Part shown: positions 25,788 to 32,680 of the stretch, one piece after another | Layout of the letters: every line of letters starts with the position of its first letter | How positions within the stretch are numbered: position 1 is the stretch's first letter | Source of the DNA: Alphaproteobacteria bacterium | Lineage (GTDB): Bacteria > Pseudomonadota > Alphaproteobacteria > Micropepsales > Micropepsaceae | Assembly: GCA_021325375.1 (NCBI GenBank) | Contig: JAJPHG010000041.1 | Location: 124,001 to 188,000, forward strand | Length of the DNA stretch: 64,000 nt | Reading direction: 5' to 3' | Notes under the pieces: generated by a model | The model's database searches: none | Seen by the model: the letters and a program-made list of their open reading frames with translations, nothing else | Told to the model about the DNA's origin: nothing | Made by a program: the position numbers and the translations under genes

Positions 25788-28034
25788 TCAGAACCTCTTC
25801 GTCAGCTCGATGCCCCAGGAGCGCGGATCGGCTTTGAACAGGAAGCCGCCGGTCGAGTACTCCGTGTTGTATTTGGTGTCGAACAGGTTCTTCGACCAGG
25901 CCGTCACCTGCCAGTTGTCGCGCTCCAGCCCGACGCGCAGGTCGAACAGGTTCACCGGATCGCGCGCGATCGGCACGGGCTCGCCCGCCGCCGGGACCGG
26001 GATCACGAACGTCGTGGGCCCGATCAGATTGTAGTCGGCGCGCGCGTGGAAGATGAACCCGTCCTCGATCGGCTTGTCGTATTGCAGGCCGACGTCGAAC
26101 GTGTAGTCGGAGACCAGCGGCGCGCGCGAGCCCACGACCAGCGAGCTCGACGGTCCGGGGAACTCCTGCACGTCGCTGTCGGTGTAGCCGAAGCCGGCGT
26201 TGAGCAGCAGGTTCTGATCGAGCCGCGCGGTCAGATCGAGGTCGAAGCCCACGAACTGCACTTTCTTGATGTTGCCCAGGTTCTGCGTCGAGTTCGAGGC
26301 CAGGAACACGAAGTAATAGTCGTTGTGGTCCTCGGTGATGTAGCCGGCGCCGTTGAGCAGCAGCTTGCCGTCGAGCAGGCTGCTCTTGAAGCCGCCCTCG
26401 AAGGTGTCGGCGGTCTCGGCGTTGAACAGGTCGCCGACATTGTCGAAGCCGGCGGCCTCGGAGGCCTGCGCCACGCCGGTCTGGTTGAAGCCGCCGCTGC
26501 GGAAGCCGCGGCTATAGTCCGCATACAGACTGAGATTGTCTTCAGCCTGCCATTTCACGATGAATTGCGGCTGGAATGCGTCCCAGGTGTGCGAGCGCTT
26601 CTCGCCCGTCGTCGCCGGAATCGCCTGACGGCCGGTGACCGGGTTGGCGTCGAGGAATTCCTGCGGCGTCAGCGTGATGTTCTCGCGGTGATCGTTGTCG
26701 TAGCGCATATTGGCGGAGAGCTCGACCGTGTCCGTCACGTCGTAGGACATGTCGAGATAGCCCGCCCAGGCGAACTGGTTCTGGCCGTCGGCAAGGAAGC
26801 TGATCTGCGATTGCGGCGCGAAGGAATCGATGCCGAATTGCGGGTTCGGATCGCGGAACACGGGCTGCACGCCGGAATCCGTCGGGCCGTCCCACATGTT
26901 GCCGGTCGAGATGTAGCGCTGGGTGTAGAAGATCTCGCCGCCCGTGATCCAGCGGAAGCGCTCGTTCGCCTGCGAGGTGTAGCGCACCTCCTGGGTGAAG
27001 GTGCGCGTGTCTAGGAACTGGGCCTGGCCGAAATCGAAGCCCACCGCCGAGTGGCCGAACGGATTGAACGGATAGCCGTCGCCGGTGAGGATTTCCCACA
27101 CCGTGCTGTAGCCGGTGATGGAGCTGATCGTGCCGCTGCCGACATTGTCGGTCAGCTTCAGCGCCGCGTCGTAGATCTTGCGGTCGTCGAGGCCGGAATT
27201 GTTCATGTCGATCGGCTGCGAGGTGTAGTTCGGGTTGTTGAAATTGGGCGAGCCGAACGGTGCGACGATGTAGTAGAGGCCGCGCGTCGTCAGAAGATCG
27301 GCCGAGAGCCGCAGATCCGCGGTGAAATCGGAGTCAGGCTTCCACAGGAACGTGACGCGGCCGCTGAAATCCTGAACCGGATCGGCGTTCTTCCTGGCCG
27401 ACTGGTCGGCGGTGTCGATGTTGCGCAGATAGCCGTCGGTGTCGAGATATGACGCCGCAACGCGCATTTTCAGCGTGTCGGTGATGGGCCCCGAGACCTC
27501 GCCGTCGATGCGTCCGCCCGGACCGCTGTCGTAGCCGGAGGTGAACTGCGCCTGCCAGTCGTCGGTCGGCTGCTTGGTGGTGATGAGGATCGCGCCGCCG
27601 ATCGCGTCGCGTCCGTAAAGGCCGCCCTGCGGGCCTTTCACCACCTCGATCTGCTGGATGTCGAGAAGGTTCTGGTTGAACTCGGCCGGCTGGGTCATCG
27701 GCACGCCGTCGACGACGATCGCGACCGAGGGCTCGCTGTTGCGCGCCTGGCTGATGCCGCGCATGACGATGAAGCTCGTGCCCGCGTTCTGCGTCGGGAT
27801 GAAGGTGACGTTCGGCACCGCGCTCAGGAAATCCGCCGGGCTCCTGATGCCCTTGGCCGCGATCTCTTCCGAGGTGAAGGCCGTGACCTGCGCCGGCACC
27901 TTCTGGATGTCCTCGCTGCGCTGACGCGCGGTGACGACGACGGTTTCGATCTGGTCCTCGGCGAATGCCGGCAGGGCGCCTGCGACGAGCGCCGTGGTGG
28001 CCAGCAAGATTCCGAGCTTGTGCGAGCGCGTCAT
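25788..28034 (-). CDS. TonB-dependent receptor 1 (IclR locus)
   Basis: A 748-aa outer-membrane receptor: signal peptide (…LVAGALPAFA, about 25 aa), TonB box IETVVVTARQRSEDIQKVP, plug domain with the conserved NVTFIPTQNAGTSFIVMRGI and VEVVKGPQGGLYGRDAIGG segments, and a 22-strand barrel ending in a terminal Phe (LTKRF). It imports a scarce or bulky substrate through the outer membrane using TonB energy. No iron-related gene is close, and the IclR-type palindrome lies about 90 bases upstream, so it probably imports the compound degraded by this locus. Convergent with the IclR gene. Confidence 0.93.
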   Translation of the reverse strand: MTRSHKLGILLATTALVAGALPAFAEDQIETVVVTARQRSEDIQKVPAQVTAFTSEEIAAKGIRSPADFLSAVPNVTFIPTQNAGTSFIVMRGISQARNSEPSVAIVVDGVPMTQPAEFNQNLLDIQQIEVVKGPQGGLYGRDAIGGAILITTKQPTDDWQAQFTSGYDSGPGGRIDGEVSGPITDTLKMRVAASYLDTDGYLRNIDTADQSARKNADPVQDFSGRVTFLWKPDSDFTADLRLSADLLTTRGLYYIVAPFGSPNFNNPNYTSQPIDMNNSGLDDRKIYDAALKLTDNVGSGTISSITGYSTVWEILTGDGYPFNPFGHSAVGFDFGQAQFLDTRTFTQEVRYTSQANERFRWITGGEIFYTQRYISTGNMWDGPTDSGVQPVFRDPNPQFGIDSFAPQSQISFLADGQNQFAWAGYLDMSYDVTDTVELSANMRYDNDHRENITLTPQEFLDANPVTGRQAIPATTGEKRSHTWDAFQPQFIVKWQAEDNLSLYADYSRGFRSGGFNQTGVAQASEAAGFDNVGDLFNAETADTFEGGFKSSLLDGKLLLNGAGYITEDHNDYYFVFLASNSTQNLGNIKKVQFVGFDLDLTARLDQNLLLNAGFGYTDSDVQEFPGPSSSLVVGSRAPLVSDYTFDVGLQYDKPIEDGFIFHARADYNLIGPTTFVIPVPAAGEPVPIARDPVNLFDLRVGLERDNWQVTAWSKNLFDTKYNTEYSTGGFLFKADPRSWGIELTKRF

Positions 28035-28124
28035 GACAGTGCCCCTCTCCTGTCCCGCGGCCCGCGATCCCGTTCTCGGACCTGCTGCCCGCGGACTCCT
28101 CCGTTGTGAGGAATCTAGGTCCTT

Positions 28125-28154
28125 TCGCTTTTCGAAGTCAATTTCGCTATTTGG
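28125..28154. promoter_or_regulatory. IclR-type operator candidate D (upstream of TonB receptor 1)
   Basis: Thirty bases matching the palindrome at 29315-29344 at 25 of 30 positions, including the identical centre TCGAAGTCAATTTCG. It lies about 90 bases upstream of the receptor start and overlaps the last codons of the CoA-transferase gene. Confidence 0.7.
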
Positions 28155-29295
28155 AAGAACGCCAGATCTTGCCGGGGTGTGCTTTTTCGGCGTTGTGCTC
28201 GCCGAGCGTGGGCGGCGCGGTCACTTCGCTTAAGGCCTGCCCATCGAAATTCACCGGGAAACGCACCGTGCGGAACCTGCCCATCGTGGGATGTTCCGCT
28301 TCCACCTGGATTCCCAGATGCCTGGCCTGCCGGTCCTGGAGCGCCTCGGTCGAATCGTAGACGGGCGCGTAGGGCACGCCCTGCTCTTCCAGCGCCGCGC
28401 ACCACGCAGCGCGCGGCTTGGTCTTGAAGATGGGCGCCATCAGCGCGATCAGGTCCTCCTGATGCGCGATGCGGCCGGGGCGGTCGGCGAATCGCGGATC
28501 CTCGAACAGGTCGGGGCGGCCGATGGCGCTGGCCAAGCCCTCCCAGAATTTCGGCGGCGAGGACATGTGCAGCGCGATCCATTTGCCGTCCGCGCATTCG
28601 AAAACGTAGGACTGCGACACGCTGGGTCTGCTGTACGGCCCCATCACCTCGCCGGCCTGGAAATAATGCGTGAAGTCGTCGAGGTTGAAGTGGCACATCG
28701 CCTCCAGCATCGAGACGTCGACGCGGCGGCCCTTGCCCGTCTTTTGGCGCTCGTGCAGCGCGCCCAGCGCCGCGAAGGCCGCGTAGAACCCCGTCATCGA
28801 ATCGGCGATCGCGGGGCCGACGACGCGCGGGTTCTGAGGGTTTATGAGCAGCCTCAGCCACCCGCTCGCGGCCTGCGCCACCGTGTCGTAGGCGGGACGG
28901 CCGGCATCCGGCCCGTCGCTGCCGAAGCCCGAAATGCCGCAATAGATGAGGCGCGGGTTGAGTTTCTGCAGCCGCTCGGCGCCGACGTTCAGCTCCTCCG
29001 CCACGCCGGGGCGGAAATTCTGGATGAAGATGTCGGCCTCGGCGATGATCTCGTCGAAGGCTGCGAGGTCCGGCGCCTCACGCGTATCCAAGGTCAGGCT
29101 GCGCTTGTTGCGGTTGTAGGTCTGGAAGTGCGGGCTGTAGAGTCCGCCTTTGAAGGCGCGGAAGGGATCGCCGGTTTCCGGGCGCTCGACCTTGATCACG
29201 TCGGCACCCATGTCGGCCAGGAACATCGCCGCCGCGGGGCCGGTGATGAACGTGCCCATCTCGACGACGCGCACACCTTCAAGCACTTTGATCAT
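28147..29295 (-). CDS. CaiB/BaiF (class III) CoA-transferase
   Basis: A 382-aa class III CoA-transferase, which moves CoA between carboxylic acids through an aspartyl intermediate. LEGVRVVEMGTFITGPAAAMFLADMGADVIKVE and YNRNKRSLTLD are the family's opening; the catalytic Asp is expected in GSDGPDAGRPAYDTVAQAASG; VDVSMLEAM and LGEHNAE complete the pattern. Substrate specificity cannot be read. It would activate an acid to its CoA thioester for the citryl-CoA-lyase-like enzyme encoded divergently across the strongest palindrome of the locus. Confidence 0.92.
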   Translation of the reverse strand: MIKVLEGVRVVEMGTFITGPAAAMFLADMGADVIKVERPETGDPFRAFKGGLYSPHFQTYNRNKRSLTLDTREAPDLAAFDEIIAEADIFIQNFRPGVAEELNVGAERLQKLNPRLIYCGISGFGSDGPDAGRPAYDTVAQAASGWLRLLINPQNPRVVGPAIADSMTGFYAAFAALGALHERQKTGKGRRVDVSMLEAMCHFNLDDFTHYFQAGEVMGPYSRPSVSQSYVFECADGKWIALHMSSPPKFWEGLASAIGRPDLFEDPRFADRPGRIAHQEDLIALMAPIFKTKPRAAWCAALEEQGVPYAPVYDSTEALQDRQARHLGIQVEAEHPTMGRFRTVRFPVNFDGQALSEVTAPPTLGEHNAEKAHPGKIWRSSK

Positions 29296-29314
29296 TGTGC
29301 GAGACTAGATTTTT

Positions 29315-29344
29315 CCGCATATCGAAGTCAATTTCGATATTCGG
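29315..29344. promoter_or_regulatory. IclR-type operator candidate B (strongest palindrome)
   Basis: Imperfect 30-base palindrome of the form CCGnATATCGAA-6-TTCGATATnCGG, 11 of 12 arm positions paired, in the 50-70 base divergent interval between the CoA-transferase and the citryl-CoA-lyase-like gene. Size and symmetry suit an IclR-type repressor/activator and related copies flank the other genes of the locus. Confidence 0.75.
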
Positions 29345-29365
29345 CAAATGCAGGAGAGCCCTCGG

Positions 29366-30145
29366 ATGCGCATCGGCAAGCAGGATACGCCCCTCACCGC
29401 CATCTCGACCGCCGACGCGGCGTCGATCACCGTGCGCGGCCGCGATCTCTGCCGCGACCTGATCGGCAAGATCGATTTCTCCGACTACTTCTTCCTGCTG
29501 ATGATGGGCCGCGATCCCACGCCCGACCAGCGCTTCTTCGTCAACGCTCTGCTCGTTGCCATCGCCGAGCACGGGTTGGTGCCGAGCGTCCAGGCCGCGC
29601 GCATGACTTATGCGGCGGGGCCGGAAGCGATCCAGGGCGCGGTCGCGGCGGGATTGCTGGGCTCGGGCTCGGTCGTGTTCGGAAGCGCCGAGGTCGCGGG
29701 CCATTTCCTGCATGAGCTCGTCGCGGCGAAGGCCGATGCGGCGCAGGTCACGGCTCGCATCCGCGAGATGCGCGCGAAGAAGGCGCCGATCCCCGGTTTC
29801 GGCCATCCGCAGCATGCCGGCGGCGACCCGCGCGCGAACGTGCTGCTCAAGCTCGCCGACGAGCGTGGGCTCAATGGGCCGTATATAAAGATGTTGCGCC
29901 GGATAGAGCGCGTGCTGCCCGAGGCGCTGGGCCGGGCGCTTCCCATCAACATCAACGGCGCGATCCCGGCGATCCTGCTCGAGATCGGCTTCCCATTGAG
30001 CGCGCTCAAGAGCATCTCCATATTGGCGCGCACGGCGGGGCTTCTCGCCCACCTTCGCGAAGAGGCGGAGCGTCCCATCGGCTTCATCCTCAGCCACGCG
30101 GCGGCCGAGGCGATCCGCTATGACGGCGAGACGGCGCCGGATTGA
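29366..30145 (+). CDS. Citryl-CoA lyase / citrate synthase-like protein
   Basis: A 259-aa protein covering the citrate-synthase-like catalytic domain in the short form annotated as citryl-CoA lyase. DYFFLLMMGRDPTPDQRFFVNALLVAIAEHG, the active-site His region GFGHPQHAGGDPRAN and the C-terminal NINGAIPAILLEIGF/ILARTAGLLAHLREE are typical. It should cleave (or form) a beta-hydroxy acyl-CoA by a retro-Claisen reaction. I chose ATG 29366, preceded by CAGGAG at a 9-base distance; ATG 29348 is also in frame but abuts the operator without a ribosome site. Confidence 0.82.
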   Translation: MRIGKQDTPLTAISTADAASITVRGRDLCRDLIGKIDFSDYFFLLMMGRDPTPDQRFFVNALLVAIAEHGLVPSVQAARMTYAAGPEAIQGAVAAGLLGSGSVVFGSAEVAGHFLHELVAAKADAAQVTARIREMRAKKAPIPGFGHPQHAGGDPRANVLLKLADERGLNGPYIKMLRRIERVLPEALGRALPININGAIPAILLEIGFPLSALKSISILARTAGLLAHLREEAERPIGFILSHAAAEAIRYDGETAPD

Positions 30146-30168
30146 ATTCGAGGCGTCCCGCGGATAGG

Positions 30169-30198
30169 CTGATATGCGAAATTTCCTTCGATAATCGA
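30169..30198. promoter_or_regulatory. IclR-type operator candidate C (at start of MetE-like 2)
   Basis: Contains CGAA-6-TTCGATAaTCG, keeping the central spacing and right arm of the 29315 palindrome; the outer left arm is degenerate. It ends 5 bases before the ATG of the MetE-like 2 gene, where no Shine-Dalgarno sequence is evident. Confidence 0.5.
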
Positions 30199-30203
30199 AA
30201 AAG

Positions 30204-31343
30204 ATGCAGCGCAGCACCGACCGGTTCCTGACGACGCACACGGGAAGCCTTCCACGGCCGGACGACCTCATCCGCATGATGTTCGCGAAGGAGGAAGGCG
30301 TTCCCGTCGACGCCGCGGCGCTCGATGCGCGCGTGCGCGAGGCGGTGTTCGACATCGTAGGCCGCCAGCGCGACGCGGGCGTCGACATCGTCAATGACGG
30401 CGAGATGTCCAAGCCCAGCTACGCGACCTATGTGAAGGACCGGCTAAGCGGCTTCGGCGGCAGCGGCAACACCTATGTCTTCCAGGATCTGGTCGAGTTC
30501 CCGCGCAGCGCCGCGCGCGTCTTCGGCGATCCGGGCCGCAAGGCGCGCAAGGCGCCGGCCTGCAACGGCTCTATCGCGCTCGCCGACAAGCGCTCGCCAG
30601 TGCTCGACATGGAGAACCTGAACGCTGCCGCCGGCGGCGCGATGACGTTCTCCAGCGCCGCCTCGCCGGGCGTGATCTCGCTGTTCTTCCGCAACGACCA
30701 CTACAAGAGCCACGAGGACTATCTACACGCCATCGCCGAGGCGATGCGCTTCGAATACGAGACCGTCGTCGAGCACGGCGCGACCTTGCAGCTCGACTGC
30801 CCCGACCTCGCGATGGGACGGCACGTGCAATATGCCGATCTCGACCTGGCTGGGTTCCGCAAGCGCATGCGCATGCATCTCGAGGCGCTGAACCATGCGG
30901 TGCGCAACATTCCGGCAGAGAAGCTTCGCCTGCACATGTGCTGGGGCAACTATCCCGGCCCGCATCATTGCGACGTTCCGTTCGGCGATATCGTCGACGT
31001 GCTCGGCCACGCAAAGCCCATGACCATCCTGTTCGAGGCGGCCAATCCGCGCCATGCCCACGAATGGGCGATGTTCGAGACGGTGAAGGCGCCGGAGGGC
31101 AAGGTCTGGGTGCCGGGCGTCATCGAATGCCAGTCGAACTACATCGAGCATCCCGAGCTTGTCGCCCAGCGCATCGGGCGCTATGCCGGCGTGCTCGGGC
31201 CTGAGAACGTGATGGCGGGTGTCGATTGCGGCTTCTCCATCCATGTCGGCCAGGGCGGCGTCGATCCCGATGTCGTCTGGGCCAAGCTCAAGGCGCTCGC
31301 CGACGGCGCGGCGCTGGCATCGAAGAAATTCTGGAGGAATTGA
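30204..31343 (+). CDS. MetE C-terminal/epoxyalkane:CoM transferase-like zinc protein, 2
   Basis: A 379-aa barrel protein of the same superfamily as that at 23815. It begins LTTHTGSLPRPDDLIRMM, has DAGVDIVNDGEMSKPSYATY, and carries the zinc ligands HxC in LRLHMCWGNYPGPHHCD with the third Cys in MAGVDCGFS. The HxC...C spacing and CWGNY.GPH context recall epoxyalkane:coenzyme M transferase more than MetE. It likely catalyses thiol alkylation or dealkylation. No ribosome site precedes the ATG, and an operator-like palindrome abuts it, so translation may be leaderless or coupled. The VOC gene follows after 2 bases. Confidence 0.82.
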   Translation: MQRSTDRFLTTHTGSLPRPDDLIRMMFAKEEGVPVDAAALDARVREAVFDIVGRQRDAGVDIVNDGEMSKPSYATYVKDRLSGFGGSGNTYVFQDLVEFPRSAARVFGDPGRKARKAPACNGSIALADKRSPVLDMENLNAAAGGAMTFSSAASPGVISLFFRNDHYKSHEDYLHAIAEAMRFEYETVVEHGATLQLDCPDLAMGRHVQYADLDLAGFRKRMRMHLEALNHAVRNIPAEKLRLHMCWGNYPGPHHCDVPFGDIVDVLGHAKPMTILFEAANPRHAHEWAMFETVKAPEGKVWVPGVIECQSNYIEHPELVAQRIGRYAGVLGPENVMAGVDCGFSIHVGQGGVDPDVVWAKLKALADGAALASKKFWRN

Positions 31344-31345
31344 AC

Positions 31346-31870
31346 ATGTCGCTTCCCAGCCGCCTGCATCACACCGCCTACGTCACCAAGGATATGGAGG
31401 CGACGCGCAAATTCTATGAGGACGTGATCGGCTTGCCGCTGGTCGCGACCTGGAGCGAGTCCGACGAGCTGTTCGGCGCGGTGCGCACCTATTGCCACTG
31501 CTTCTTCGGGCTCGGCGACGGCGGCGCGCTCGCCTTCTTCCAGTTCGAGAAGCCGCAAGACCAGGAGCAGTTCGGCCCCCAGATGCCGTTCTCGCCGTTC
31601 CATCACATCGCGCTCAACGTCGACGCCGAGACCCAGAAGGGCATCGAGGAGCGGCTCAAGAAGGCCGGATACAAGGAGCCCGGACATTTCGTGCTCGAGC
31701 ACGGCTATTGCCGCTCCGTCTATGCGACCGACCCGAACGGCATGATCGTCGAGTTCACGCTCGACGCGCCCAAGGCGGGCGAGATCAACGCGACGCGCCG
31801 CAAACAGGCCCATGCCGAGCTCAAGAAATGGCTCGGCGGCGACCACACCTCCAACAACACCTATCGCTAG
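31346..31870 (+). CDS. VOC-family (glyoxalase/dioxygenase-fold) protein
   Basis: A 174-aa vicinal-oxygen-chelate protein with paired beta-alpha-beta modules: LHHTAYVTKDMEATRKFYEDVIGLPLV, then FHHIALNVDAETQKGIEERLKKAGY and VYATDPNGMIVEFTLD. Metal ligands would be His8/His9, His86/87 and the Glu of VEFTLD. A strong TGGAGGA site lies in the end of MetE-like 2, so the genes are co-transcribed. VOC members include isomerases, dioxygenases and glutathione-dependent enzymes; I cannot choose among them. Confidence 0.88.
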   Translation: MSLPSRLHHTAYVTKDMEATRKFYEDVIGLPLVATWSESDELFGAVRTYCHCFFGLGDGGALAFFQFEKPQDQEQFGPQMPFSPFHHIALNVDAETQKGIEERLKKAGYKEPGHFVLEHGYCRSVYATDPNGMIVEFTLDAPKAGEINATRRKQAHAELKKWLGGDHTSNNTYR

Positions 31871-31879
31871 GCGGTACCC

Positions 31880-32311
31880 ATGACCGTGATCCCAAAGAGA
31901 ATCTGGCCCCTGATCGACGGCGCTTTCCCCGAGCATACCTGCCTGATCGGCACCGTGCTCAAGAACGGCTTCGCGCAGATCACGCCGCGCGGCAGCACGC
32001 AGGTCTATGATAACGAGCACATCTCGATCTGGGAGCGCGGCCGCGGCAGCACGACGGCGCTGCTGGGCGACGGCACCAACGTGACGGTGTTCTATTTCAA
32101 CCTCGGCGCCAAATCCGTGCTGCCCATCGGCGGGCTGGCGCGGCTCTACGGCACCGCGAGCATCCACAAATCGGGACCCGTCTACGACAAGGTGTGGGAG
32201 CGGCTGATCGAGCCCGAGAAGAAATCCGATCCCGAGAAGAAGGGTTGGGCCGTGCTCATCAAGATCGACCGCGCCGAAGACCTGCTCGGCCAGCCGTTGA
32301 AAGAGGATTGA
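31880..32311 (+). CDS. FMN-binding split-barrel (PNPOx-like) protein
   Basis: A 143-aa protein with the pyridoxamine-5'-phosphate-oxidase-like split-barrel pattern: IGTVLKNGFAQITPRGSTQVYDNEHISIWERG, then NVTVFYFNLG and GGLARLYGTASIHKSG. Such proteins bind FMN, F420 or haem and catalyse reductions or act as sensors. Located 9 bases after the VOC gene in the same operon; probably the redox step of the pathway, though cofactor and substrate are unknown. Confidence 0.75.
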   Translation: MTVIPKRIWPLIDGAFPEHTCLIGTVLKNGFAQITPRGSTQVYDNEHISIWERGRGSTTALLGDGTNVTVFYFNLGAKSVLPIGGLARLYGTASIHKSGPVYDKVWERLIEPEKKSDPEKKGWAVLIKIDRAEDLLGQPLKED

Positions 32312-32322
32312 GGGAGGAAGGA

Positions 32323-32676
32323 ATGCGCAAACTCGTTTTCTTGGGTCTCGCCCTGCTCGCGGCATCGCCCGCGATCGCCGACACGTGGACCGGCGTCTAT
32401 GACGGCACGATCGTCTCGACCTATGGCGACGGCCGCGTCGTGAAGGTCTATGTCAACGCCGACCACTCCTATTCCATCGCCTTGCCGAACGGCAAGGAGT
32501 TGAGAGGCAGCTGGGCCGATGCCGACGGGCAGAGCTGCTTCACGCTCACCGATCCGCCGCCCGCGCCGGGTGCCAAGCCGACCTGCTTCCCGATCAAGGA
32601 ATACAAGGTCGGCGACACGTTCTCCGGCGAGGACCCGACGGGCAAGTTCACCGGCGTGATCCAGGCGGGGCGCTGA
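32323..32676 (+). CDS. Small secreted protein of the IclR locus
   Basis: A 117-aa protein with a signal peptide (MRKLVFLGLALLAASPAIA) and a mature part with two Cys (in GQSCFTLTD and KPTCFPIKE) likely forming a disulfide. Strands DTWTGVYDGTIVSTYGDGRVVKVYV and YSIALPNGKELRGSWADAD suggest a small beta-barrel. It follows the FMN-barrel gene with a GGGAGGAAGG ribosome site, so it is the last gene of the operon. No family recognised; a periplasmic binding role is possible. Confidence 0.7.
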   Translation: MRKLVFLGLALLAASPAIADTWTGVYDGTIVSTYGDGRVVKVYVNADHSYSIALPNGKELRGSWADADGQSCFTLTDPPPAPGAKPTCFPIKEYKVGDTFSGEDPTGKFTGVIQAGR

Positions 32677-32680
32677 GCGC

